A stretch of DNA of 64,000 nt, taken from positions 88,847,496 to 88,911,495 of the forward strand of contig NC_084790.1 in assembly GCF_028858725.1 (NCBI RefSeq). Direction: 5' to 3'. The translations under genes and the position numbers were made by a program. The stretch's first letter is position 1. The number at the start of each line of letters is the position of its first letter. Source of the stretch: Colius striatus. Lineage: Eukaryota; Chordata; Aves; Coliiformes; Coliidae. Shown piece after piece: positions 44,201 through 52,328 of the stretch. The notes under the pieces were generated by a model that ran no database searches, was not told the DNA's origin, and worked only from the letters and a program-made list of their open reading frames with translations.

Positions 44201-46493
44201 AGCTAACATTCAGCCCTCTTACCTCGCCAAAGACAAAGTAATCTCTTTGATTGATGCTGGCCTGGCCATAAATTCTGCCTATCCTCTAGCCCTTCGAGCA
44301 AAGAGGAGAACAGATCTGATCATCTCCTTCGACTTCAGCTCTGGAGATCCCTTTGAGGTATATGTCTGGCTATGGCTTTGGAGAACCTGTGCATAGGCTT
44401 TTCCTTCTAATACACTCCATTTCCTTTCACCTTTTATAAATTAATTTCATTACAGATCAGGGTAAATGTACAATATTGTTTCTGTAATTGCTTCCTTTTA
44501 AACATACATGTCACAGGGATGGATCTGGTGTGAGCCTGAGTTTAAAAAGAACTTGCTACTCTTTAAAAATGTTACTATTTAATATCATTCCAGGAAGGTG
44601 TTCTGAAAAGACTGATTGTCTTCTATGACTACCAGAGTGACCATGTCTTTAGCTGCAACTCCACCTTTTCCCAATAATGATTAAGGAAAAGGGATAAATC
44701 TGTAGAATCTAACTCCCAAAGACAACCTGGTGGCATGACAGAAACACCAATGTGTCAATAAGTTCCTGTCTGTGGGAGAGGCTACCCCAGTTGATGCCTT
44801 CATACAAAAACAATCCACTATTAAACTTAATGTGTGCTTCAAATTGAGTGGGTTACCGTCCCTCTTTTGACGGTCAGATGGGGAGTGTTGGATTTAGTTA
44901 ATGGTAAAGCAACAGGACATTTACTTTAGAAAGCAAAATTTGTTCCAAAAGTCTGTGAACCTGGTGATGTCTTCAGACTGTTTTATAGACGCCAAATCCC
45001 TTTATTTTTTTATGTCATAGATTCATAGAATCAAAAAGACCTTTAAGATCATAAAATACAAATGATAACTTCACATTGCCAGTCCCATCACTAAACTAAA
45101 CCATGTCCCTCAGCACCTCACCTATGTGTGTTTTAAATATCTCCAGGGATGGGGACTCCACCATCTCCCTGGGCAGCCTGGGGCAGTGGTGAACAACCCC
45201 TTGGTGAAAAAGTTCTTCCTAATCTCCAATTTAAACCTCCCCTGGTGCAACTTGAGGCCATTTGCTCCTCACTGCCAACCACATTTCCTTTCTGGATATA
45301 GCTGTTATTTATCAAACAAAGGTTCTTGCTAGGAGTGACCCCAGAAGTGAGTGCTAGATTTTTGCTTATATTCTAGACGTCGTCTGTTCCTTAGAGAATG
45401 CCTGAGCAAACTTAAGACTTTATATTATGTTACAATTAGGTATAGTGTAAGAAACCAACCATCATTGTTTTGTAGCAATCAGTTTTACTACTGGAGATAG
45501 GATTGACTTGTCCTAGGAGGTCAGAAACAAGCAAACAAACTAAACAGTGCAAACAATTTCTCTGTGTGTCAGACTATCAAGAAAGCATCTATATACTGCC
45601 AGACAAACAGCATCCCATTTCCCAAGATAGAGGATCAGGAAATGGATGAGAACAACCCTTCTGATTGCTATATCTTCAGAGGAGACGAGTCATGCCCTAC
45701 AGTCATGCACTTTCCACTCTTCAACAGCGTGAATTGTTCTGGTAACACCTGCCTTCTGCAACTTTGCCTCTATATATTCTCAGCTGCCCGTGCCATGCAT
45801 GTCAGAGTTCCTCTGTACTCAGCGCTGCTGCAGCAAATGGATACCAGAGAAAAGGAATGGGGCACCCTGTATGTATAGGAGAGTAGACAGAAGCTTGTTG
45901 GGCATTTATGTACTCACCTTCTCAGACAGGCTTCTTCTGTAAACCAGTGTAATTAAATTGTGGCCCTGCTAAAAAGGAGTTGGAGAAGTATCACATTTAG
46001 AAGCTCGAGTATCCAAGCCTGGGATATTAACCACTGACTCCTTTATCATTATTGGTGAGGAGAGACAGATTTGGCAGATTCAGAGACAGATTTATCTCAG
46101 ACAACTCTTTCAGACAACTGATGAAGCAGGTAATGAAAGAGGCTGATTGATCTCCTCTCTTTTCACTGGCTACAGCAGGATCTTAATGTGACAAAGAGCT
46201 TGTATGTGAAACTTAAGAGACTTGCAGGGATCAATGTTTTCCTCGCATCCACGCTTTTCTCAAACAACCTTGTGGTTTTCTGTTTGGCATTTACTTACAT
46301 ATTTTGTCTATCTTTTTTTTTTCCAGATAAAATTGAGGAATACAGAAACAGGTTTCCCACCTTTCACCTATTCTTCCCAAAGGGAGACATCACAGATCTC
46401 CTTGAGACAGCAGGACTGAATGTATCCAACAACAGTGGGAAGATTCTGGATGAGATAAAACGGCTTGTGTCTTCCTCTGATAAAAACAACTGA
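32283..46493 (+). CDS. PLA2G4C: Cytosolic phospholipase A2 gamma-like, 16 exons (whole coding span)
   Basis: The enzyme would release fatty acids from membrane phospholipids in the cytoplasm or at internal membranes, using a Ser-Asp dyad. I chained 16 exons (listed individually) whose phases all agree, giving 1803 coding bases and 600 residues; human cPLA2-gamma has about 541. The motifs are GSGGGLR (residues 53-59, oxyanion loop and Arg), GVSGS with nucleophile Ser87 (85-89), YSLTDFWA, TWFEFTPHEAG, GLWGSALG, WKWGTTNNFLY, DAG with catalytic Asp455 (455-457), SFDFSSGDPFE and VMHFPLFN. There is no C2 domain, as expected for the gamma type. The Ser-Asp distance is about 65 residues longer than in human because the middle exons are expanded. 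The C-terminus lacks the CAAX prenylation box of the human protein. Splicing is inferred, not observed. Confidence 0.85.
33251..33367 (+). CDS. PLA2G4C: PLA2G4C-like exon 2
   Basis: 117 bases, phase 0 to 0, bounded by CTATGTCAG and CAG|GTAAGC. It encodes the N-terminal helix rich in Glu, Lys and Arg (LSEGEIKATQKRREKVQMCL), matching the corresponding charged segment of cPLA2-gamma. Confidence 0.8.
33479..33850 (-). mobile_element. CR1 LINE 3' fragment in PLA2G4C-like intron 2
   Basis: This is an inverted CR1 3' end: ATCACTGAATCCCTGAATGG, then AACCCCCTGCTAAAGCAGCT, then GGCAGCCTGGGCCAGGGCTC, reaching CTCCCTCAGCCTTCTCTTTC near 33840. It is the subtype whose last coding part and 3' end resemble 8470-8681. 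Confidence 0.85.
34172..34314 (+). CDS. PLA2G4C: PLA2G4C-like exon 3 (catalytic Ser exon)
   Basis: 143 bases between TTCCCAG and TTG|GTAAGT, ending two bases into a Trp codon. It carries the glycine-rich loop GSGGGLRA and the nucleophile elbow CGVSGSTW, the two hallmark sites of the cPLA2 fold. Confidence 0.93.
35771..35969 (+). CDS. PLA2G4C: PLA2G4C-like exon 4
   Basis: 199 bases between TGTTTAAAAG and CAG|GTAAGC. The first base completes the split Trp codon. It encodes SLLYGDEKWSENLLSLEKEL and later YSLTDFWAS, both recognisable counterparts of the human protein after the nucleophile. Confidence 0.9.
36234..36351 (+). CDS. PLA2G4C: PLA2G4C-like exon 5
   Basis: 118 bases between CCTTGCAG and CCAG|GTGAAG, ending in phase 1. 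It contains GINPYPIYAAVHKE, matching the PYPIFAA segment of the family. Confidence 0.88.
37635..37775 (+). CDS. PLA2G4C: PLA2G4C-like exon 6
   Basis: 141 bases between TTTTCTCTCAG and CAAG|GTGAAT, phase 1 to 1. It contains TWFEFTPHEAGYTALGAFVS and FGSEFEKGKL, strongly conserved in cPLA2-gamma. Confidence 0.92.
38394..38610 (-). mobile_element. CR1 LINE 3' fragment in PLA2G4C-like intron 6
   Basis: The inverted 3' end CATAGAATCGTTATGGTTGG is followed by ACCTTTAAGACCATCCAGTC, CACTGCCAGGCCCATCACTA and GGGCAGCCTGTTGCAATGCT. It is the subtype shared with the copy at 45016-45280 and is diverged. Confidence 0.88.
39001..39054 (+). CDS. PLA2G4C: PLA2G4C-like exon 7
   Basis: 54 bases between TTTGTTCCAG and CGAG|GTATTC, phase 1 to 1. 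It encodes GLWGSALGS, near-identical to the human motif, followed by MEENLYFVR. Confidence 0.88.
39911..39967 (+). CDS. PLA2G4C: PLA2G4C-like exon 8 (probable)
   Basis: 57 bases between CTTCTTTGAAG and CATG|GTAGGT, phase 1 to 1, encoding SLQGMFPLQESISSWAPH. The region is poorly conserved in the family, so support comes mainly from phase and splice sites. Confidence 0.6.
40735..40857 (+). CDS. PLA2G4C: PLA2G4C-like exon 9 (probable, GC donor)
   Basis: 123 bases between CTCATCTTTCTTAG and CTGTCAG|GCAAGT, phase 1 to 1. It encodes a leucine-rich helix (YQLALLLLDLQLCAVSG, then EVFEKLLNIL). The donor is GC, matching the strong AG|GCAAGT form. An internal GCT|GTAAGT at 40801 is an alternative donor, but its phase 0 would break the downstream frame. 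Confidence 0.6.
40975..41103 (+). CDS. PLA2G4C: PLA2G4C-like exon 10 (probable, GC donor)
   Basis: 129 bases between TCTCTCTTTTGAAG and CTTGAAG|GCAAGT, phase 1 to 1. It encodes a charged helix with YQLCLEMHNTWAM and ELGKEIEKKLE, corresponding to the WLTEMLENWT area of the human protein. The donor is again GC. Confidence 0.65.
41255..41317 (+). CDS. PLA2G4C: PLA2G4C-like exon 11 (duplicate copy A)
   Basis: 63 bases between GTCATCCTCAG and TTTCAG|GTAAGT, phase 1 to 1, ending in LQSFHENLS. Together with its flanks it is a tandem copy of exon 12. This copy keeps the standard GT donor. Confidence 0.7.
41452..41511 (+). CDS. PLA2G4C: PLA2G4C-like exon 12 (duplicate copy B, GC donor)
   Basis: 60 bases between GTCCTCCTTAG and CTTAAAG|GCAAGT, phase 1 to 1, ending in LRTVHENLK. 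It is homologous to exon 11, one codon shorter, with a GC donor where copy A has GT. Confidence 0.65.
41598..42840 (+). mobile_element. Solo LTR (TGTCATGGTTT type) in PLA2G4C-like intron 12
   Basis: The element starts TGTCATGGTTTGGCC and ends GGCAAACCATGACA, giving a 12-base inverted terminal match with the TG...CA ends of retroviral LTRs. It is flanked by a perfect 5-bp target duplication, GGAGT (41593-41597 and 42841-42845). At 1243 bp with no internal coding region, it is a solo LTR left by recombination. From memory, its start is like the TguLTR5/ERVL-type LTRs of birds. Internal near-repeats of the GGGACACRGTCCT kind occur at 42080-42360. Open frames inside it are not genes. Confidence 0.88.
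43168..43263 (+). CDS. PLA2G4C: PLA2G4C-like exon 13
   Basis: 96 bases between GTGTCTTCCCAG and TGCC|GTAAGC, phase 1 to 1. It encodes GSIQDVIRVVIKT, then TWKWGTTNNFLYN, which matches the WEWGTTHNFLY motif of cPLA2-gamma. Confidence 0.92.
44203..44357 (+). CDS. PLA2G4C: PLA2G4C-like exon 14 (catalytic Asp exon)
   Basis: 155 bases between TTCATTTGATTAG and TTTGAG|GTATAT. It contains SLIDAGLAINSAYPL, with the catalytic Asp in DAG, and LIISFDFSSGDPFE, both hallmark segments of the family. Confidence 0.94.
45016..45280 (-). mobile_element. CR1 LINE 3' fragment in PLA2G4C-like intron 14
   Basis: The inverted tail CATAGATTCATAGAATCAAA is followed by TTGCCAGTCCCATCACTAAA, then GGGGACTCCACCATCTCCCT and AACTTGAGGCCATTTGCTCC. 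It is the same subtype as 38394-38610. Confidence 0.9.
45573..45741 (+). CDS. PLA2G4C: PLA2G4C-like exon 15
   Basis: 169 bases between TCTGTGTGTCAG and TTCTG|GTAACA, phase 0 to 1. It encodes TNSIPFPKIEDQEMDE, CYIFRGD and VMHFPLFNSVNC, corresponding to the conserved C-terminal part of the catalytic domain. Confidence 0.93.
46327..46493 (+). CDS. PLA2G4C: PLA2G4C-like exon 16 (terminal)
   Basis: 167 bases after TTTTTTTTCCAG, ending at TGA 46491-46493. It encodes KIEEYRNRFPTFHLF, then DITDLLETAGLNVSNN, matching the human C-terminal region. It stops at SSSDKNN and has no cysteine near its end, so no prenylation box. Confidence 0.85.
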
Positions 46494-46825
46494 ATGCAAC
46501 AGCTTTTCCTTCGGTAAAATGTCATGAATTGCTATGAATGGTAAACTTTTCCCCACTGCACTTTGGCCATTTGGTTTTAGTCTTCATACTGTGCTCCAGA
46601 CAACAACAACACAGATTTTTTTCTATCTAATCCACCTCTCTATGTTCCTCTATAGTCGAAAGAACCAAAATGCAGCTCTTAGGGAGTTGACTCATTTGAA
46701 ATATATTTGTGAGAACAAGATGTCTCAAAGTTTATGAAAGGGTGATGAGGCTCCCTTCAAAATTGCTGAGATGTTGTTGCTGGTGTTTGCAAAGAAATTC
46801 TTAAAAACATCTAAACAAGAGCAAA

Positions 46826-46831
46826 AATAAA
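46826..46831 (+). promoter_or_regulatory. AATAAA, likely polyadenylation signal of PLA2G4C-like gene
   Basis: This is the first canonical signal after the stop codon, 333 bases downstream. A second AATAAA-containing stretch occurs near 47019. Confidence 0.5.
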
Positions 46832-47439
46832 ACCCAGAAATATCTAAAAAACCAAAGAGGAAGAACAGGGGATAAAAGAGAGAGAGAAAGAGAGAGGCTT
46901 TCCACAGAATAACAGCCAATTGGGAGCATGGCAGATGATAAAGAATTAGATAAGTAAGTACATTACATGGGAAAAAAAGAGAGCTGCTACAATTTTTGCT
47001 TTAGACAATGAAAGACAAATAATAAAGGAACCATGAAAGAGAGCATGAAAACTCCAGTGGTCAGAGACTTACAGTGCTAGCAGAACTGGTCTGTCTCTGC
47101 ACAAGGGGAGGAGGTCGTCTGTATGAACCAAATGTGAACTAATGCTGGGCTCTCGCTTGGTCATGATGCTGGCTTTTCTAACTTCTTGCTGTTTCCTTAT
47201 TTCTTCTTCATTTATATGCATTTTCTGTGTATCATGTTTAAACCCAACTGTTTATTAAATATATGAGCAAATATAGATTGTTCTCAATGACAGACATATT
47301 TGGCTTTATCCCATAGTATACTGCATAATCTCAGTCAGAAAAAAGAAGTGTCCATAACAACCTGGCATCTCAACCCATGAGTCCTGGCACTTTTATCTCT
47401 CAGATTGCCTCCCAGTTCTACTGAGCAGCTGTGTAGTGC

Positions 47440-47535
47440 TTAGCTGCCTGCTGGGATTAACCTGCTTGAGCAGGGGATGTGTACTAGATGACTGCAAGAG
47501 AGATCTCTCAATGTTTCTGTGTCATTATGTGCTAT
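47440..47535 (+). mobile_element. Degenerate CR1 3' tail
   Basis: AACCTGCTTGAGCAGGGGAT, then ACTAGATGACTGCAAGAGAG and TTTCTGTGTCATTATGTG follow the order of a CR1 3' terminus with many changes. Confidence 0.6.
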
Positions 47536-47699
47536 CAAATGACTAGCTCAGCAACAGCATAACATGTAAAATGCTGTGTCCTTAATCACAGAAGAATGCC
47601 TTTTGAATGCTGATACTAATGTTAGAATTCCAGCTGGAATTCAGGGACCTTGGCTGTGGACAGTGGATATGCTGGAGATACTACTTCATGGAGCTTGGC

Positions 47700-47905
47700 T
47701 GAAACAGAAAGAGGGTAGAGTTAGATATTAGGAAGAAGTTCTTCACGGTGATGTGTTATCCCTAAAAGTGTTGAAAGGTAGGTTAGATGGGGCTTTGAGT
47801 AATTTGATGTGGTGGAAGGTGTCCCTGCCCATGGCAGGGAGTTACAGTGACATGATCTTTAAGGTTTCCTCCAACCCAAACCATTCTGTGATTCTCTGAT
47901 TATAT
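47700..47905 (+). mobile_element. CR1 LINE 3' fragment
   Basis: TTAGATATTAGGAAGAAGTTC, then TGATCTTTAAGGTTTCCTCC and AACCATTCTGTGATTCTCTG define a CR1 3' end of about 200 bases, diverged and 5'-truncated. Confidence 0.85.
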
Positions 47906-48017
47906 TTAGAAGAATATTATGGTTTATACTCAATATCTCTTACTATAATAAAGTTCACATCTATGGAAATAAATGTAATAAATAATTTTGAGATAATGCA
48001 CCCATACACTGTTGTTA

Positions 48018-48085
48018 TATTATGGTGATGAAGATGGTGATGATGAGGAAAACGATTATGTCAATGTTGATGAAGAAGGGGAGAC
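48018..48085. repeat. GATGAN-type low-complexity stretch
   Basis: Imperfect repeats of GATGA/GGTGATGA are followed by AATAACAACAA-type sequence, consistent with a decayed trinucleotide microsatellite. Confidence 0.65.
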
Positions 48086-49915
48086 TAATAAACAATAACA
48101 ACAAAATAAAAATGAATTATGATCATTAATAGCCTCAAGAACATTAATAACATACTTAATTGGCAAATACTAATCTGAATCACCATGATGCCAAAAAGAA
48201 AAAGCTGAGAGCATGCCCTCTAGAGCTGTCTTTACCCCAAGCTGGATGGATGGACACACAGCCAGCCGGTGTGCGCAGGAAGGTGGTTATCCCCCTCTAC
48301 TCAGCATTCATTAGAGAAGACTGTGTGACTGCACCCAGTTTTGCACCCCACAATAGAAGGTGGTCATTGATCAACTGGATCAACTTCAGCAGGGGGCCAT
48401 AATAATCGTCAAGGCTGGGAGGGTGACAGATGGGGGTTAATTCAGGTTGGAGAGTCCTTGGCGACACCTACTAGCACGTTTTCAAAACTTAGAAGAAAGT
48501 TATTTAAAGGATGGAGACAAGCCTTTCACAGTTGTGCACAGCAGGTGAGAGAGAGACCACAGCCAAAAGTTGAAATGAGAGGCTCCACCAGGCTATATCA
48601 TGCAGAAGGCTTTGTGTTTGAGGGGTTGGTGATCTTGAGCAGCTGTGTCTGCAAGTAATGACAGACTTTTTTTTGGACCAGGAAAAACTTGAAGAAACCT
48701 GGGAGATCCCACCTGGAATTACATGTACAGGCAGATTCTATAAATTACTCAGAATGCTGTACAAATGTCATTGAAAAGCAAGTAAAGTGGCATCAAAGAG
48801 TAAAAAACAATCTCACTTTCCTCAGACATTAGGAAGACTCTCCAACTAAGTGTAAAACTAAGCTGCCTGCATGAGACACTCATCTATTTCTTTCCACTGA
48901 CTTTCAAATTCTCTATAAAGACTGCAAGTTTTACTAGATACTGAAGCAAGACCCATCAAGAGCCAGAGTTAAGTAGTCAGTTAAGACTGAGGATTCAAAA
49001 GTGAATAGTGAGAACTGACTGAAATCTCTGCTATGACAGACAGCACTGCCCCTAAAGGCACCTGCTCCAATCAAAGGCAGTAGGCTAGATCAGGCTAATT
49101 CTGACCCTTGAATCACACATCCCTTGATGCTTCCAGTTGATTTTCAGATCTTTTTGGTTAACACCTTATCATCAGTCATCTCAGGATGCACAAATCATAG
49201 TTAGACAAGTCAGATGTGACATGCCTAAGTCTGAAGAAGCCACTCTGGTCCCACTTTACAGACACATGAAGGAAGGCTACCATTCAAAGTATCATTCCAT
49301 CTGCTGTTCCAAATATATGTATGGCTTGTTGCAACGCATTGCCCATAAGAGGGAGCATTATGTTCTGAACAACCAAAGAGGAGTTGTAAAATAGCTGAAA
49401 TCAACCCTGCCCATAGGGGAAACAGGGATATCAAGAGAACTCTATTTAAACCTGGAGGAAGAGGTCTTTGCCTTTTCATTTACATCCAATTCAACCAAGC
49501 TGGAACAAGCTTATAAAATTCCTTTTCGTCCTCTCTGTGAGGCGAGTCTTTGGCAATTGGCAATAAAGAATCTGTGTGAATCTGCATTTAAAATAACATT
49601 TTAATTCTGCAAGGCAAGCTGTCATCAGCTCAACACTGTCCCTAACACAAGGGAACAAAGGAAATTCTTCTAGTGCAAATTGCATCATCCACGTTGGAGG
49701 CACTGGATGTCAGAACTGCTGAAGGTAGGACATTTCAAATTGCTTCCTGTCAGTACATAAGGCAAATCCAAGGAGGAACAAAGACCAAAACTTAAAGGTG
49801 ACATAGCCACTAAACAAGAACTGCACAATGTCGGAGCTGTTTCTGAGAAGTGTTCTGCATTAGAGAATAAATCACTGACCTATCACTAAAACAATGACTA
49901 ATGTGGCTTTTATTT

Positions 49916-49967
49916 GCTGTAATAAACAGCTAATGACCAAAGCTGTAATAAACAGCTAATGACCAAA
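49916..49967. repeat. Perfect 26-bp tandem duplication
   Basis: The unit starting GCTGTAATAAACAGCTAATG and ending ACCAAA occurs twice with no difference. Being perfect, it is probably recent or polymorphic. No gene overlaps it. Confidence 0.95.
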
Positions 49968-51359
49968 GCAAAACTCCCAAACTTTCGTAAGGGATCAAAG
50001 AGCAGCATTAAGTACATTCTACTTTAGCCACACAGATCCAACTAGAAAACTAGTGTGAATGTGCATGGTTATGAACTGCAGGGCACTTTTAATGTCAGTC
50101 TCTGTTCTGTTCTGCACAGGGTCTGTTGAGATATCTCTCAAAATGTGAAGCTTCAGATAACAGTGTTCTTTCATTTCTATATGTTAATATAGAGATTCCT
50201 GAGAGATTCCTCTAGGTAGATGAGACCTTTATATGCCTGAGAACATTCAAAGTTTCTTTATTGTGCCTGTGAGCTAAAATTGTCTGTGGCTTCCAGGTCC
50301 ACAGCTTTCACTTTCATGTTTGTGTGAGAAAAGCCCAGGGACAAAAAGGCATCTCTTGTACGTTCAGTTATAGCAGAGAGAGACATTGGATGGGGTCAGT
50401 ACAAGCAGTGACCGGATCCTGGCAGGGCTGTATGCACTGCTCTTGCTTTGATGAAGTGTCCTTTTCTGTGTGCTGTGGTCTGTTGGCCAGGTCCATGCAC
50501 GTACAGCGGAAAAGCTGCTTCCCTCCTCAGTCCCCACACACAGATCCGTTGCTGCTGCCAAAAGCAGTCTGTGCCTTGAGATTCACTAGTGGAGGCCAGT
50601 GGCTGGTTGCCCCTCTGGTAAGAGGTGTCAAATCTGAAAAACACAGAATTAAAGACCACTTCCTCCTCTCTGCCAGGACTATTTCTTCTCTCCTCCTGTG
50701 CCTCCATTTCCCATTCTGGGCAGGAGGAAAACACAGAGGTGCCACAACGGGCACAGAGCTGCGTGACTCTGCCATCAGCATCACACACAGCAACACTCAT
50801 CAGGGGATGAGGCAACACAACCAGTGAACAGGTAGGGCACAAATTGCTTGCTTTCTGCACTTATTCTTCCCTGTGAGTATCTTCCCCTCCAATTATTCCT
50901 TCTTCCTTTGCTCATCTATAGACAAATTGGGGTTGCTTTTGCTTTGTTTTGCCTTCTTTGGACTGTGTGTGTTTGGTTGTCAGCTGGGCATTCCCTGCAG
51001 TGCAGAAAACACCTATGGAACCAGTGGGAAACACAGCCCTGACATCTGGGAGGAACACATGTTCTTGGCAATCAACTTGGCACCCATCATGGAGCCAACT
51101 CTACAACATAACTCCTCATAGTTGTGTGCTGGTTCACTGTTCCAAACAATGAAGCAGATAGCACTAACACCACACACTCTCAGCACACACAGCCACTGTC
51201 ATCTCACTCTGTGCACCTAAGCCAGTTCTACAGCTACACCCTTTCATCCAGTGGCACCGAGGTATTCCCAAGGGACCCCTCTCTTGCAGAACCAGCTGAG
51301 GCACAGTGATCTCCGTGCAGTGACCACCCCTCTGACTCTGTTCACTTGATTCTTCCCAG

Positions 51360-52328
51360 ATGAAGCCATCAGAGGGACAGGAACCAGGAAACCACACTCT
51401 GTTGACCACATTTGTCCTCTCTGGAGGGTCCAGCAACCCAGGACTGCAGTCCTTGCTGTTCTTCACATTCTGCTTAATTTACATCATCACCATCACTGGA
51501 AACCTTCTCACTCTCATGGTCACACTGCATCCCACCCTCCACACACCCATGTACTTCTTCCTCCGGGTCCTGTCTTTCCTGGATATTTCCACAGCATCTG
51601 TTGTTGTCCCCCAGATGCTGGTAAACTTCCTATCAGGGGACAGGAGCATTTCCTACCTGGGCTGTGCCATGCAGCTCTACTGTGTGATTTTCTTAGGATC
51701 TACTGAATGTTACCTTTTGGCAGCCATGGCTTATGATCGTTACGTGGCCATCTGCAACCCCCTTAGATACACAGTGATCATGAAGAGCAGAGTTTGTCAT
51801 TGCTTGGTCCTGTTCTCATGCTGCAGTGGCAATGTGGTGTCTGTAGTGCAGACAGTGTGGGTGTTCACGTTGCCATTCTGTGGGCCCAAAAAGATTAACT
51901 CCTTCTTCTGTGATATTCCCCCACTCATTACACTCTCCTGCACCGACACCTCTTTGTATGAAAAGCAGGTCATTACAGCCACAGTGCTGGTCATCTTGAC
52001 ACCCTTTTGTCTCATCATCCTATCCTATGGCTGCATCATTTTGAGCATTTTGAAGATTTCCTCCTCAGAAGGCAGACACAAGACCTTCTACAAATGTTCC
52101 TCACACCTAATTGTTGTCATATTGTACTATGGAGGTACGATCTTGATTTACTTAAGGCCGAAAGCCAGTTACTCTCAAGATGTTAAGAAATTTCTGCCTC
52201 TCATATACACAGCCATAATTCCTATGTTAAACCCCCTGATTTACAGTCTAAGGAATAAAGATGTGAAAGAAGTACTCATCAGAAGGATGGCTGACATGAT
52301 GAAGAAAGAAATCTTTTCTTGTCCATGA
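51360..52328 (+). CDS. Olfactory receptor, class II, OR10-like, intact
   Basis: An uninterrupted exon of 322 codons encodes a seven-transmembrane odorant receptor. Landmarks are the N-glycosylation site NHT (residues 11-13), GN in TM1 (47-48), LHTPMYFF (60-67), Cys102, then GSTECYLLAAMAYDRYVAIC spanning TM3 (113-132), KTFYKCSSHL in TM6 (241-250, Tyr-Lys in place of the usual Ser-Thr) and PMLNPLIYSLRN (288-299). The ATG directly follows an acceptor-like CTTCCCAG, so the exon may begin at the start codon itself. The GSTECYLLA stretch and the NPLRYTVIM segment after TM3 resemble family 10, which fits the neighbourhood of a VWA5A remnant, but this is my reading and not a tree. A polyadenylation signal follows at 52402. 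Confidence 0.95.
   Translation: MKPSEGQEPGNHTLLTTFVLSGGSSNPGLQSLLFFTFCLIYIITITGNLLTLMVTLHPTLHTPMYFFLRVLSFLDISTASVVVPQMLVNFLSGDRSISYLGCAMQLYCVIFLGSTECYLLAAMAYDRYVAICNPLRYTVIMKSRVCHCLVLFSCCSGNVVSVVQTVWVFTLPFCGPKKINSFFCDIPPLITLSCTDTSLYEKQVITATVLVILTPFCLIILSYGCIILSILKISSSEGRHKTFYKCSSHLIVVILYYGGTILIYLRPKASYSQDVKKFLPLIYTAIIPMLNPLIYSLRNKDVKEVLIRRMADMMKKEIFSCP

Larger units (their letters stand above)
32295..46326 (+). other. Introns of the PLA2G4C-like gene
   Basis: Fifteen introns, from about 130 bp to 1.7 kb. Those after exons 2, 6 and 14 carry inverted CR1 fragments, and that after exon 12 carries the solo LTR. Introns after exons 3, 4, 5, 7, 8, 13 and 15 show nothing I can name. A CR1-like octamer tail (TCTATTCTATGATTCTGTGA) occurs at about 38222-38241. 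Twelve introns are GT-AG and three are GC-AG. Confidence 0.6.
46494..51359. other. 3' flank and intergenic sequence up to the OR at 51360
   Basis: The first few hundred bases are probably 3' untranslated sequence. CR1 remnants, a TGATGA-type low-complexity stretch and a 26-bp duplication are listed separately. A 167-codon plus frame (50324-50827) conflicts with equally long antisense frames and has no motif. Just before 51360, a pyrimidine tract GATTCTTCCCAG abuts the OR start codon, as expected for an acceptor. Confidence 0.4.
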
